Notes: generated by a model from the sequence alone, not told the origin. DNA of 64,000 nucleotides from Streptosporangium becharense (GCF_014204985.1 NZ_JACHMP010000001.1:4712001-4776000); one strand, 5' to 3'. Shown: positions 17,794-28,160, counted from the stretch's first letter. A program made the numbers and translations.

Positions 17794-18579
17794 TTACGCG
17801 AACGGGAAGGCGACGATGCCCTTGGCGACCAGGCGGACGTAGAGGTCGGCGCCCATGACGGTGAACATCGAGACCAGGGCGAGTTCCTGGTGCTTGGCGT
17901 TGAGCTTGGAGACGAAGCCCCATGCGCGGTACCGGACCGGGTGCTTGGAGAAGTGGTTCAGGCGCCCGGCGGTGATGTGGCGGCAGGAGTGGCACGACAG
18001 CGTGTACAGGTTGATGAGGATCGCGTTGACGATCAGGATCCAGGTGCCGAGGCCCGCCGGCTTCGCGATGAGGGCTTTGACCGCGTCGTAGGCGAGGACG
18101 AGGCCGATGACGATCGCCGCGTAGAAGAAGTAGCGGTGGATGTTCTGCAGGATGAGCGGGAAGCGCGACTCACCGGTGTACTTCTTGTGCGGCTCGCCCA
18201 CCGCGCACGCGGGCGGCGACAGCCAGAACCCGCGGTAGTAGGCCTTGCGGTAGTAGTAGCAGGTGAAGCGGAACCCCGCGGGCAGGCCGAGGATCAGCAG
18301 GCCAGGCGGCAGGGTGTACCAGTCGCCGAACGGGGCGAACCCGAACAGCCGCGCCTCCTCCGGGCAGCTCGTCGCGAGGCAGGGCGACGCGAACGGCGCG
18401 TGGTAGGGGGACACGAAGTAGCTGGTATCGAAGATCGCCCACGTGGCGTAGACGAGGAACGCTGTGAAGATGATGAACGTCACCAGTGGATAGCGCCACC
18501 ACTGGTCGGTACGCAAAGTGCGCTCTTTGATCTGCGCACGCTGCCTTCTGGCCGGGCTCTCGGCCGCTGTCTGGGTCAT
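17794..18579 (-). CDS. succinate dehydrogenase membrane anchor, Rv0249c-like
   Basis: 261 residues from ATG at 18579, preceded by GGAGAGG; the longer frame to 18672 lacks a usable start signal. Five or so hydrophobic helices (about 30-48, 85-100, 140-162, 175-195, 235-250) are present, with conserved polar segments such as FTCYYYRKAYYRG and CHSCRH. This single large anchor replaces separate SdhC/SdhD in the mycobacterial Sdh1 complex and holds the quinone site; His residues in the helices could ligate haem, but I cannot assign them. It is first in the operon, with CRP-like sites about 150-190 bp upstream. Confidence 0.85.
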   Translation of the reverse strand: MTQTAAESPARRQRAQIKERTLRTDQWWRYPLVTFIIFTAFLVYATWAIFDTSYFVSPYHAPFASPCLATSCPEEARLFGFAPFGDWYTLPPGLLILGLPAGFRFTCYYYRKAYYRGFWLSPPACAVGEPHKKYTGESRFPLILQNIHRYFFYAAIVIGLVLAYDAVKALIAKPAGLGTWILIVNAILINLYTLSCHSCRHITAGRLNHFSKHPVRYRAWGFVSKLNAKHQELALVSMFTVMGADLYVRLVAKGIVAFPFA

Positions 18580-18698
18580 CGAGACCTCTCCACCTCCCGC
18601 GGACCCTGCTCGCCAGGGGGTCCGGGTCGCTTCAGTTGGGCGGCACGCGGGGCCATGGTCGCGCCGGCTCACACGTGCGCGCGCATGTTGGTGGGGCT

Positions 18699-18704
18699 AC
18701 GTTA
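18699..18704 (-). promoter_or_regulatory. candidate -10 box of the Sdh1 operon
   Basis: TAACGT on the minus strand. No good -35 is visible at 16-18 bp, which fits an activator-dependent promoter. A start near 18692 would put the CRP-like site centred at 18731.5 about 40 bp upstream, the class II activator position. Confidence 0.35.
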
Positions 18705-18723
18705 CGCCTGACCCCCGGGGTTG

Positions 18724-18739
18724 TGTGAGAAGGGTCACT
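18724..18739. promoter_or_regulatory. CRP/GlxR-like operator, promoter-proximal
   Basis: TGTGA-N6-TCACT matches nine of the ten conserved bases of the actinobacterial CRP/GlxR consensus TGTGA-N6-TCACA. It lies upstream of the Sdh1 operon. Confidence 0.6.
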
Positions 18740-18758
18740 CACATTTTCGCTGGCCAAG

Positions 18759-18774
18759 TGTGATTCCTGTCACG
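18759..18774. promoter_or_regulatory. CRP/GlxR-like operator, promoter-distal
   Basis: TGTGA-N6-TCACG, again nine of ten consensus bases. Its centre is 35 bp from the proximal site, so two dimers could bind side by side. Confidence 0.6.
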
Positions 18775-18793
18775 TTGGTCAGGGGGAGGTCAC

Positions 18794-18834
18794 GGGCCCG
18801 CGACGTCTCACCAGGTGAGAAGCGCCGCGGGCCC
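18794..18834. terminator. nested hairpin after the receiver gene
   Basis: An outer 9-bp stem (GGGCCCGCG / CGCGGGCCC) encloses an inner 7-bp inverted repeat (TCTCACC / GGTGAGA). It lies between the signalling operon and the Sdh1 promoter, both read on the minus strand, so it probably separates them. Confidence 0.5.
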
Positions 18835-18839
18835 GGGCC

Positions 18840-19029
18840 GGAGGCGCCGGCCGGGGCGGGCGGTCCGGCCGCGGTGACGAGGAGGGTGTCGTGAGCCGAA
18901 GGCGCCGGTGGCCGAGGCGGGCGGTCCGGCCGCGGTGACGGTGAAGGTGCCGCGGCCCGGAGGCGTCGGTGGCCGAGGGCGGAGGAGGTGGGCAGGCCGG
19001 CCGGGGCGACGGAGAGGGTGCCCGCGGCC
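18840..19029. repeat. three degenerate 58-71-bp GC-rich direct repeats
   Basis: Units beginning near 18840, 18898 and 18959 share GGAGGCG(C/T)CGG, a GGCGGGCGGTCCGGCCGCGGTGAC-like core and a GTGCC/GCGGCCC end. They fill the gap downstream of the receiver gene and code for nothing evident. Confidence 0.6.
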
Positions 19030-19037
19030 CGGGGGCG

Positions 19038-19487
19038 TCAGTAGCCGTGGTCGGAGGTGGGCAGCTTGACCACGGTGACGAAGAAGTCGTCGATCCGCCG
19101 GACCACGTTGATGAACTGGTCGAAGTCGACCGGCTTGGAGACGTAGGCGTTGGCGTGCAGGTTGTAACTGCGCAGGATGTCCTCCTCGGACTCCGACGTG
19201 GTCAGCACCACCACCGGGATCCTGCGGAGGTTCTCGTCGGCCTTGATGTCCTGGAGCACTTCCCGCCCGTCCTTGCGGGGCAGGTTGAGGTCGAGGAGGA
19301 TCAGGTCGGGCCGGGGGGCGTCGGCGTACTCGCCCTCCCTGCGGAGGAAGGCCATGGCCTGTTCGCCGTCGTTGACCACGTGCAACTTGTTGCGGACCTT
19401 GTTGAGCTCGAACGCCTCACGGGTCAGCAGCACGTCGCCCGGGTCGTCCTCGACCAGAAGGACGTCGATCCAGCGCAGGTCATTCAT
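19038..19487 (-). CDS. single-domain response regulator, Rcp1-like
   Basis: 149 residues from ATG19487, preceded by AGGAGA; the start overlaps the end of the kinase gene by 8 nt. It is a complete CheY-like receiver with an acidic pocket (E13, D14, D15), phospho-acceptor Asp66 in ILLDLNLP, a Thr in LTTS and the switch Lys in SKPVDF. There is no output domain. The sequence style ([15 protein letters not shown]) is that of Rcp1-type receivers paired with phytochrome-like kinases. It likely shuttles phosphate from the neighbouring histidine kinase to another target or acts as a phosphate sink. Confidence 0.88.
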   Translation of the reverse strand: MNDLRWIDVLLVEDDPGDVLLTREAFELNKVRNKLHVVNDGEQAMAFLRREGEYADAPRPDLILLDLNLPRKDGREVLQDIKADENLRRIPVVVLTTSESEEDILRSYNLHANAYVSKPVDFDQFINVVRRIDDFFVTVVKLPTSDHGY

Positions 19488-21210
19488 TGGTCTCTCCTGG
19501 AGGAAGGGTCCAGCGGAAGGTCGTGCCGGGTCCGTCGGCAGCCTCGGTGTCGACCCAGATCCGGCCACCGTGATATTCGACGATCTTCTTGCAGAGTGCC
19601 AGCCCGATGCCGGTGCCGGCGTACGCGTCCCGTCCGTGCAGGCGCTGGAAGATCAGGAAGATTCGGTCAGTGTACTTGCTCTCGATGCCGATGCCGTTGT
19701 CGGTGCAGGAGAACTCCCACATCTCCCCGGTGCGCCGCACCCCGATGTGAACCCTGGGCGGCTCCCCGGAGTGGAACTTGATCGCGTTGCTGATGAGGTT
19801 CTGGAACAGCTGGGTGAGCTGCGACCGGTTGCCGTGCACCTCGGGCAGCTCGTCGAAGGTCACCTCCGCCCCGGCCTCCTCGATCCGTGCCTGGAGGTTG
19901 TTCAGCGCGGCCTTGAGGGGGACGGTGGCGTCGATGGGACTGCGCTCGCCGCCGATCCTGCCGACCCGGGAGAAGTCGAGCAGGTCGTTGATCAGTAGCT
20001 GCATGCGCTTGGCGCCGTCGACGGCGAAGGCGATGTACTGCCGGGCCCGGTCGTCGAGCTGCTCGCCGTAGCGCTGCTCCAGCATCTGGGTGAAGCTGGC
20101 CACCTTGCGCAGCGGCTCCTGCAGGTCGTGGCTGGCGACGTAGGCGAACTGCTCCAGCTCTCCGTTGGAACGCCGCAGCTCGGCCGCCTGCTCCTCCAGC
20201 TTGCGCTGCGTGTCGGCGACCCGGTGCCATTCGGCGATCATGCGGTGGCGCATGGCGTCGACGTGGCCGGAGAGCTCGGCCAGCTCGGCGGGGCGTTCGA
20301 CCTTGAGCACGTGGTCGAAGTCTCCCTGCGCGACCGCGCGGACCTGGCCGCTCAGCTGGGCCAGCGGGTTGAGCACCGCGTAGCGGACGACGACCACCGC
20401 GACGGCCCCGGCCAGGAGCAGCACCCCGGCCACTCCGGCGAGCGCGAGGTAGAGGACGCGCCAGTCGTGTTCGAGCCGCGCGCCGCCCATCGCGTGCAAC
20501 TCGTTGAGGTGACCCTGGAGGGCGGCCAGCGACTGCCGGATCTCGTTGAACCGGGCGGCGTTGACGGGGGCGTTCTGCTTGTTGGTGGCGTCGGTCTTCA
20601 TGGTCGGGACGGAGGCGATGAGCTTCTCGGCGTAGTCGCGCCGCCACGACTCCCCGGCCTGGTGCAACCGTGCGACCTCGGCGGTGACCGTCTCCCGCTC
20701 CGGCATCCGGGGGAGCAGGCCGGTGAGTGCCCGCAGCGAGGCCGCCTCGGCGGCGACCGCGTCGCGGTAGCCCCGCAGGGAGGCGTCGTCGTTGGTCCTG
20801 CCGTACGCCCGCACCGAGCTCTCCTGCGAGGTCAGCGCGTTGGAGATCTCCAGGATGCGGAGCGCGGCGGGGTCGATGACGTCGATCACCGTCTCCCGGG
20901 TCTCGCGCGTCTGCTCGATCACGGAGATCGTGACGGCCGCCGCGATCACGAAGGCGAGCGCGATGCCCGCTCCCGCGATCGTGAACCAGCGTCCCACCGG
21001 GAGCCTGCCGAATCCCGTCGCGGGTGCGGGCTTGGGCAGCGGCGGCAGGCCGGAGGTCGGGGCACTGCCGGTGGCCGGAGCGGGGCCGGGAGCCGGGGCG
21101 TCACCGGAGGCCGGGGCGGTACTGGAGGTCGGGCCGCCGCCGGTGGCCGGGCCGCTGCCGGGAGCCGGAGCGTCGCCGGAGGTCGGAGCGGTGCCGGGGT
21201 CGCCGGTCAT
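19480..21210 (-). CDS. CHASE3-like membrane histidine kinase
   Basis: 576 residues from ATG21210, which overlaps the phosphatase stop as TGATG. Residues 1-68 are Ala/Pro/Gly-rich and cytoplasmic. A membrane helix (about 76-97) and a second at about 254-276 flank a helical extracytoplasmic domain of CHASE3 type. A HAMP linker (about 277-330) leads into a coiled coil and a HisKA domain with phospho-acceptor His361 ([11 protein letters not shown]). The ATPase domain has N475 in the N box, DNGIGI (504-509) and GTGIGL (532-537). All catalytic motifs are intact. Operon partners are a receiver-PP2C phosphatase upstream and a single receiver downstream. Confidence 0.9.
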   Translation of the reverse strand: MTGDPGTAPTSGDAPAPGSGPATGGGPTSSTAPASGDAPAPGPAPATGSAPTSGLPPLPKPAPATGFGRLPVGRWFTIAGAGIALAFVIAAAVTISVIEQTRETRETVIDVIDPAALRILEISNALTSQESSVRAYGRTNDDASLRGYRDAVAAEAASLRALTGLLPRMPERETVTAEVARLHQAGESWRRDYAEKLIASVPTMKTDATNKQNAPVNAARFNEIRQSLAALQGHLNELHAMGGARLEHDWRVLYLALAGVAGVLLLAGAVAVVVVRYAVLNPLAQLSGQVRAVAQGDFDHVLKVERPAELAELSGHVDAMRHRMIAEWHRVADTQRKLEEQAAELRRSNGELEQFAYVASHDLQEPLRKVASFTQMLEQRYGEQLDDRARQYIAFAVDGAKRMQLLINDLLDFSRVGRIGGERSPIDATVPLKAALNNLQARIEEAGAEVTFDELPEVHGNRSQLTQLFQNLISNAIKFHSGEPPRVHIGVRRTGEMWEFSCTDNGIGIESKYTDRIFLIFQRLHGRDAYAGTGIGLALCKKIVEYHGGRIWVDTEAADGPGTTFRWTLPPGETNE

Positions 21211-22361
21211 CACCGTTCGCGCCGGGAGATGAGGACGGTGGCCAGGTCGTCGCTGAGCGCGTCGCGGTTCAGCTCGGTGACCCGCTCGATGAGGCGGTCG
21301 AGGTTGATCCCGCCCTGCTCCTGGATGATCCGCAGCAGTCCTTCGGTGCCGAGCAGGTCGGGCCCGCCGCCGACGGTGGCCTCGATGAGGCCGTCGGTGT
21401 AGAGCAGCAGCGACCAGTCGTCGCCGAGCGGTACCTCGATCTCCGACCACTCCACACCCTTGAAGATCCCGAGCGGGGGGCCGGAGGGCGTGCCCGGCAC
21501 CACTCCGAGCTCGCCGTCGCGGATCAGCAGCGGCGGCGGATGGCCGACCACGTGCATCCGCGCGACGTCGAGCGCCGGGTCGATCGTGGCGATGCACAGG
21601 GTGGTGAAGATCTCCGCGGACTTGCGTTCCAGGCGGAGCACCGCGTCGAGGGTGCCGAGCAGGTCGTTGCCGCTGTGCCCGGCCAGCACCAGGGTCCGCC
21701 AGGCGATCCTGAGGGAGACCCCCAGCGCCGCCTCGTCGGGGCCGTGTCCGCACACGTCGCCGACCACGACGTGCACGGCGCCGTCGGGGCTCTGCACGGT
21801 GTCCCAGAAGTCGCCGGCGAGCAGGGCACGCCTGCGGCCGGGCAGGTAGCGGGCGTGGTGTTCCAGGGAGTCCGTCGTCAGCAGCGGGACCGGCAGCAGC
21901 CCGCGCTCCAGCCGGGAGTTCTCCTTGGTGAGCAGCTCGACCTCGACCAGTTTGCGCTGGGCCAGGTCGGCGCGCTTGCGCTCGATCGCGTAGCGGATCG
22001 CCCGCGCCAGCAGCCGGGCCTCCACGTCCTGTTTGACGAGGAAGTCCTGGGCACCCGCGGCGACGGCCTCCACCCCGACGTGGGTGTCGTTCAGGCCGGT
22101 CAGCACGAGCACGGCGGCGTGCGGTGCCGCGGACAGCACCTGCTCCAGCGCCTCCAGACCGGTCGCGTCGGGCAGGGAGAGGTCGACGAGCACGCAGTGG
22201 ACGTCCTCGGTCAGCCGCTCCAGGCTCTCGGCGAGGCTCCGCACCCAGATGATCTTCGGCGGGTTCTCCGTCTCGCCGAGCAGCTCCTCCACGAGGAAGG
22301 CGTCGCCCGCGTCGTCCTCGATCAGGAGGAGCGTGAGCGTTTCATTGGGAGGGGCGGTCAC
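21210..22361 (-). CDS. receiver-PP2C (SpoIIE/RsbU-type) phosphatase
   Basis: 383 residues from GTG22361; the nearby ATG at 22345 is out of frame. A receiver domain (about 9-125) has acidic pocket E15/D16/D17 and phospho-acceptor Asp60. A short coiled coil leads to a PP2C/SpoIIE domain (about 165-380) with metal-binding Asp motifs in AGDFWD, GDVCGHG, YTDGLIEA and SDDLATV. Such proteins dephosphorylate anti-anti-sigma (STAS) factors in partner-switching stress pathways, gated by phosphorylation. No STAS or anti-sigma gene is in the window, so its substrate is elsewhere. It is the first gene of a three-gene minus-strand operon. Confidence 0.88.
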   Translation of the reverse strand: MTAPPNETLTLLLIEDDAGDAFLVEELLGETENPPKIIWVRSLAESLERLTEDVHCVLVDLSLPDATGLEALEQVLSAAPHAAVLVLTGLNDTHVGVEAVAAGAQDFLVKQDVEARLLARAIRYAIERKRADLAQRKLVEVELLTKENSRLERGLLPVPLLTTDSLEHHARYLPGRRRALLAGDFWDTVQSPDGAVHVVVGDVCGHGPDEAALGVSLRIAWRTLVLAGHSGNDLLGTLDAVLRLERKSAEIFTTLCIATIDPALDVARMHVVGHPPPLLIRDGELGVVPGTPSGPPLGIFKGVEWSEIEVPLGDDWSLLLYTDGLIEATVGGGPDLLGTEGLLRIIQEQGGINLDRLIERVTELNRDALSDDLATVLISRRER

Positions 22362-22547
22362 TGACGCCTCTTCGTGAGATCGGGGGCACCTGCTTTATCG
22401 GTATGCAGAATAGTGTGACACCAGGACCTACAGGCGTGATCGATCCCCGCGGCCCGCCGCGTGGCGCCTGCCGTGCGGGTCGCTCCCGCCCCCACTCCGC
22501 CCCGTCCCGCACCCTCGTGCCCGTCCCCGCCCTGTGTGGCGGGTGGG

Positions 22548-23483
22548 TCACGTCTCCGGGCCGATCAGCTCCAGTCCCTGGGGGAGGCTGCCGTCGTGGG
22601 CGGCCTCGGCGAGGAAGAACAGCAGCGTCGCCCGGAACGCCTGAGCCGCGCGGGTGGGTTCGACGTCCTTGCGGTGCGCGATGGCGACGGTACGGCGCAG
22701 CCCCGGCGGCGCCAGCGGGGTCCCCGTCAGCCCCGGCCGCCCGTCCAGCACCATGGAAGGGACCAGCGCGATCCCCAGCCCCGCCTCCACGAAACGCAGC
22801 ACGGCGTCCATCTCCCCGCCCTCCACCGCGAACCTGGGCTCGAACCCCGCCTGCCGGCACGCGCTGATCGTGGCCTCCCGCAGGTCGTACCCGCGCCGGA
22901 ACATCACCATCGGCTGCCCGCGGAGCTCCTCGATCCGCACGTACGGCTTGCGGACATAGGCGGTGGACGGCGAGGCGACGACCAGGTTCTCGCGCAGGAT
23001 GTCCTCGGTGACCAGGGAGGGGTCGTCGCTGTGCAGCGGCATGATGATCAAGGCCAGGTCGAGCTGGCCGCGCGCCAGGGTACGGACCAGGTCGCGCGAG
23101 CCGCCCTCCTCGACGAGCAGCTCGATGCCCGGATAGGCGTCGTGGAACCTGGCCAGCGCGTCGGCCAGCAGCCCGGCGCACAGCGAGGGCGTGGCGCCCA
23201 GCCGGACCCGGCCCCGGCGCAGCCCGGCCAGCTCACCGACCTCGCTGCGCGCGGTCTCGGCGTCGGCGAGCATCCGGCGGGCCAGCGGCAGCAGCGCCTC
23301 GCCCGCGGGGGTCAGCGTGACGTTCCCCCGGGCACGGCTGAGCAGCGGAGCGCCCAGCTCGGCTTCCAGGGCTTTGATCTGTTTGCTCAGCGACGGCTGT
23401 GCGACGCGCATCCGCTCGGCGGCCTGGGTGAAATGCCGAGCCTCGGCGACCGCCACGAAATAGGCCAGTTGCTGAAGCTGCAC
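22548..23483 (-). CDS. LysR-family transcriptional regulator
   Basis: 311 residues from GTG23483. The N-terminal winged helix-turn-helix (about 1-60, FTQAAERMRVAQPSLSKQIKALE) is typical LysR, and residues 90-300 form the two-lobed effector-binding domain. It is divergent from the second sdhCAB operon with 198 bp between starts, the classic arrangement for a regulator of its neighbour. A perfect T-N11-A palindrome lies in the shared region. TACGCT at 23497-23492 is 8 nt before the start, and AAGGAAG overlaps that spacer, so either leaderless or normal initiation is possible. The effector cannot be read from sequence. Confidence 0.88.
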   Translation of the reverse strand: MQLQQLAYFVAVAEARHFTQAAERMRVAQPSLSKQIKALEAELGAPLLSRARGNVTLTPAGEALLPLARRMLADAETARSEVGELAGLRRGRVRLGATPSLCAGLLADALARFHDAYPGIELLVEEGGSRDLVRTLARGQLDLALIIMPLHSDDPSLVTEDILRENLVVASPSTAYVRKPYVRIEELRGQPMVMFRRGYDLREATISACRQAGFEPRFAVEGGEMDAVLRFVEAGLGIALVPSMVLDGRPGLTGTPLAPPGLRRTVAIAHRKDVEPTRAAQAFRATLLFFLAEAAHDGSLPQGLELIGPET

Positions 23484-23607
23484 GCTTCCTTAGCGTACGG
23501 ACCCCTCGGTGCCGGAGTCAGGACGGCCCCCGCGGCGGGTGACGATGTGAGATTGCTCGCACTGCCCACCCGGCCGCCGCGCCGCAAGCGGCGTGGACGC
23601 AGAGATG

Positions 23608-23622
23608 ATAGCCGCAGGCTAT
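23608..23622. promoter_or_regulatory. LysR-type operator (T-N11-A palindrome)
   Basis: ATAGCC-GCA-GGCTAT, a perfect 6-bp inverted repeat containing the LysR motif T-N11-A. It is 125 bp upstream of the LysR start and 60 bp upstream of sdhC. Confidence 0.55.
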
Positions 23623-23681
23623 GGAAACCACATCCACGATGACTTGGACGGGGTCAAATCTCCCTACCTAGCGTCACGGGT

Positions 23682-24443
23682 GTGACTGCCACGATTGAGC
23701 GCGGTTCCGCCACCGCGCCGATTAAGACCTCCGCGGACACCCCCGCGAAGCCTGCGCCCAGGAGGTCCGGCGGGTTCCTGGGCTCCTCCAACGGTAAGAA
23801 GGCCGTCATGGCCGTCACCGGCGCCGCCATGGTGCTCTTCCTGATCGGCCACATGGTCGGGAACCTGAAGGCGTTCCTCGGCGCCGACTCCTTCAACGAG
23901 TACGCGAGCTTCCTGCGGACGATGGGCGAGCCGCTCCTCACCTACCGGGTCGCGCTGACGCTCGTCGAGGTCGGCCTGGTGGCGGCGGTCGGGCTCCACA
24001 TGTGGGCGGCGATCTCCCTGGCCCGCCGCGCGGGCAAGGCCCGGCCGGTCAAGTACGCGGCCAAGCGCAAGTCGCAGGCGTCCGGGTACGCCGTTCACAC
24101 CATGCGCTACGGCGGCGTCATCATCCTGCTGTTCGTGGTCTACCACCTGCTCGACCTGACGGTCGGCGTGGTCAACCCGGCGGGCTTCGGCAGCACGCCG
24201 TACGACCGCCTGGTCGAGGGCTTCGCCCCGTCCCGCTGGTGGGTCACCGTCTTCTACGTCCTCGCGGTCGTCATGGTCGGCCTGCACCTGCGCCACGGTC
24301 TGTGGAGCGCGTTCCAGACGCTGGGCCTGGCCGGCGGACGCAGCTACCGCCCGCTGAAGATCGTGGCCGCCGGTCTGTCGGCGCTGCTGGTCATCGGGTT
24401 CCTCGTGGTCCCGGTCGCGGTCATGGCCGGAGTGATCAAGTGA
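23682..24443 (+). CDS. sdhC: succinate dehydrogenase cytochrome b558 subunit
   Basis: 253 residues from GTG23682. About 30 polar residues precede five membrane helices (about 42-60, 93-112, 140-160, 183-205, 225-248). Histidines at helix ends in IGHMVGN, LHMWAA, VHTMRYGG, VYHLLD and LHLRHG match the b558-type anchors (Corynebacterium/Bacillus class) that bind two haems and reduce menaquinone. TAGCGT at 23669-23674 ends 7 nt before the GTG and no Shine-Dalgarno is visible, so the operon mRNA is probably leaderless. It begins the second sdhCAB set and faces the LysR gene. Confidence 0.92.
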   Translation: MTATIERGSATAPIKTSADTPAKPAPRRSGGFLGSSNGKKAVMAVTGAAMVLFLIGHMVGNLKAFLGADSFNEYASFLRTMGEPLLTYRVALTLVEVGLVAAVGLHMWAAISLARRAGKARPVKYAAKRKSQASGYAVHTMRYGGVIILLFVVYHLLDLTVGVVNPAGFGSTPYDRLVEGFAPSRWWVTVFYVLAVVMVGLHLRHGLWSAFQTLGLAGGRSYRPLKIVAAGLSALLVIGFLVVPVAVMAGVIK

Positions 24444-24510
24444 GCGGGTCCGGCGCGGTGAGCGCGGCGGCCGGCGCCGCGAGACAGGGGTTCCGCACGG
24501 CGGTTCCGCA

Positions 24511-24537
24511 CGGTGAACGAGGAACGGTGAGCGAGCG

Positions 24538-24540
<3 letters not shown>
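24511..24540 (+). repeat. sdhA leader motif, copy 1
   Basis: The 30 nt ending at the sdhA ATG (CGGTGAACGAGGAAC...AGCGAGCGATG) match the 31 nt before sdhB at all but a few positions with one gap. GAGGAA is probably the ribosome-binding element. Confidence 0.55.
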
Positions 24541-26466
<1,926 letters not shown>

Positions 26467-26535
26467 GCGCACCCCGCGTGGCGGGCGACGCGGCACGGCA
26501 CGCCGTGCGGCGGGCGTGCCCGGTGGGCTCGCGGA

Positions 26536-26566
26536 CGGCGAACGAGGAAGTGGTAAGCGAACCATG
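26536..26566 (+). repeat. sdhB leader motif, copy 2
   Basis: This is the second copy of the leader seen before sdhA (CGGCGAACGAGGAAG...AAGCGAACCATG). It carries the ribosome-binding element of sdhB. Confidence 0.55.
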
Positions 26567-27307
26567 GGCCTGAACCTCACCCTCAAGGTCTGGCGGCAGA
26601 ACGGCCCCGAAGACAAGGGCAAGATGGTCACCTACCGGGTCGAGGACGTGTCTCCCGACATGTCCTTCCTGGAGATGCTCGACGTGCTCAACGAGCGGCT
26701 CATCCTGGAGGGCGACGACCCGATCGCCTTCGACCACGACTGCCGCGAGGGCATCTGCGGCATGTGCGGCATGGTCATCAACGGTGTCGCGCACGGCGAG
26801 CAGGTGGCCACCACCACCTGCCAGCTGCACATGCGGCACTTCGAGGACAACGCGGTCATCACCATCGAGCCGTGGCGTGCCGCGCCGTTCCCGGTGGTCA
26901 AGGACCTGGTCGTGGACCGCTCGGCGTTCGACCGGATCATCCAGGCGGGCGGGTTCATCTCCGTCCCCGCCGGATCGGCGCCCGACGCGCACAGCGTCCC
27001 GGTGAAGAAGGTCGACGCCGACGCGGCCTTCGACGCGGCCACCTGCATCGGCTGCGGCGCCTGCGTCGCCGCCTGCCCGAACGGCTCGGCATCCCTGTTC
27101 ACCGCGGCGAAGATCACTCACCTGAGCCTGCTGCCGCAGGGTCAGCCCGAGCGCGCCTCGCGTGCCAGGGCCATGGTCGAGCAGATGGACGCCGAGGGCT
27201 TCGGCGGTTGCACCAACACCGGCGAGTGCACCGCGGTCTGCCCCAAGGGCATCCCGCTGGACACCATCGCCCAGATGAACCGCGACTACCTCAAGGCGGC
27301 CAAGTAA
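26564..27307 (+). CDS. sdhB: succinate dehydrogenase iron-sulfur subunit, b558-linked type
   Basis: 247 residues from ATG26564; the longer frame from 26516 runs through the leader motif. [2Fe-2S] ligands are in [10 protein letters not shown] (about 60-68) with a fourth Cys in TTTC (about 86). [14 protein letters not shown] (about 162-175) and [14 protein letters not shown] (about 219-232) supply the [4Fe-4S] and [3Fe-4S] clusters. It links SdhA to the cytochrome b558 anchor. The gene is followed by an 81-bp element with a perfect hairpin that recurs 932 bp downstream. Confidence 0.94.
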   Translation: MGLNLTLKVWRQNGPEDKGKMVTYRVEDVSPDMSFLEMLDVLNERLILEGDDPIAFDHDCREGICGMCGMVINGVAHGEQVATTTCQLHMRHFEDNAVITIEPWRAAPFPVVKDLVVDRSAFDRIIQAGGFISVPAGSAPDAHSVPVKKVDADAAFDAATCIGCGACVAACPNGSASLFTAAKITHLSLLPQGQPERASRARAMVEQMDAEGFGGCTNTGECTAVCPKGIPLDTIAQMNRDYLKAAK

Positions 27308-27329
27308 CACCCCGGGGCGTACGCCTCCT

Positions 27330-27410
27330 CCCGGCCGGTGAGTGACCCGGCCTCCGGCGTGAGCCGACGCGGGCCGCACCCTCGGAACGAGGGTGCGGCC
27401 CGCGGCCGTC
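27330..27410. repeat. 81-bp direct repeat, left copy (contains sdhB terminator)
   Basis: It is 79/81 identical to 28262-28342, with substitutions only at 27381 (C/T) and 27404 (G/T). Together the copies bracket the toxin-antitoxin pair. The inner hairpin has arms 27369-27384 and 27388-27403 (16-bp perfect stem, GAA loop). Confidence 0.9.
27369..27403. terminator. terminator downstream of sdhB
   Basis: A perfect 16-bp stem with a 3-nt loop, 60 nt after the sdhB stop. It can act in both directions and also faces the end of the toxin gene. Confidence 0.8.
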
Positions 27411-27439
27411 GAGAACGGCCACACGGTCGGTGAGGGCCG

Positions 27440-27874
27440 CTATGAATCCGTGGCACGTGGAGCATCCGTGCGCGGGTCGCCCGGAGAGATGCCGGGAATG
27501 CGGGACTCCTCTTCCCGGAGACGTTGAAAGATGTCCGGGTAGGAGCGCCGGAGCAGGTCGCGCACCTGCCGCGCCAGTTCGGGAACGTTGGTTGTCGCGG
27601 CATTGTGCACGATCGTCCAGTCCACACTGAAGTAGCGGTGCACGACGTTGTTGCGAAGCCCCCTGATCAGCTTCCATGGAATCTCGGGAGCGGACGCCCG
27701 GGTCTCCTCCGAGATCCCCGCCACGGCCTCGCCGATGATGGAGAGCTGCCATATGACCGCGTCACGGCGCATCGAGTCGACGGCCCACATCTCGGGTGAG
27801 ACGCCTTCCAGATAGGAGCTGATCTTCTTGGCGGCTTCCACGATGTCCACCAGGTAGAGACCGTCACGCTGCAT
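27440..27874 (-). CDS. hepT: HEPN-domain toxin, HepT-like (DUF86)
   Basis: 144 residues from ATG27874, inside the end of the antitoxin gene (11-nt overlap). It is a four-helix HEPN fold with the catalytic motif R74-N-N-V-V-H79-R-Y81, the exact R-X4-H-X-Y pattern of HepT ribonuclease toxins. In the characterised Shewanella system the Tyr of this motif is modified by the partner nucleotidyltransferase, which silences the RNase. All motif residues are present, so the toxin looks active. The region is visibly less GC-rich than its surroundings and sits between 81-bp direct repeats, both signs of acquisition. Confidence 0.9.
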   Translation of the reverse strand: MQRDGLYLVDIVEAAKKISSYLEGVSPEMWAVDSMRRDAVIWQLSIIGEAVAGISEETRASAPEIPWKLIRGLRNNVVHRYFSVDWTIVHNAATTNVPELARQVRDLLRRSYPDIFQRLREEESRIPGISPGDPRTDAPRATDS

Positions 27875-28160
27875 AGAGCACCCGGGCGTCGCCGAGCACC
27901 TGATCACGGATGATCCAGTGGAGACCTTCCTTGGAGACCACGTCGACCTTCCGGTCGAGCAGCTCTTCCAGTTCCTCCTGGAAAGCGAAGAACTCAAGTC
28001 CGATGTCGGTGCCGGGTTTCAGAACGTAGAGCAGGTCGATGTCGCTGCCATCCCGGTCTTCGTCACGGGCGACCGAGCCGAAGACGGACAGCTCGACGAT
28101 GCCGTACTTCTCGCACAACCTGACCAGTTGCGGGCGGATGGTTGTGAAGTCAATGCTCAT
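27864..28160 (-). CDS. mntA: MNT-type nucleotidyltransferase antitoxin, MntA-like
   Basis: 98 residues from ATG28160, which GGGAGGAG precedes at 5 nt; the upstream ATG28178 would place that element inside the gene. It is a minimal polymerase-beta-like nucleotidyltransferase with the G28-S29-X10-D40-X-D42 metal/nucleotide motif intact. MntA antitoxins neutralise HepT by adding AMP residues to the tyrosine of the R-X4-H-X-Y motif. The gene precedes and overlaps hepT, so translation is coupled and antitoxin is made first. GC content is lower than in flanking genes. Confidence 0.9.
   Translation of the reverse strand: MSIDFTTIRPQLVRLCEKYGIVELSVFGSVARDEDRDGSDIDLLYVLKPGTDIGLEFFAFQEELEELLDRKVDVVSKEGLHWIIRDQVLGDARVLYAA

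Noticed and set aside
21211-21753. N-terminal extension of the histidine kinase
   Set aside because: Shadow of the PP2C gene; the TGATG junction at 21212-21208 gives the proper start.
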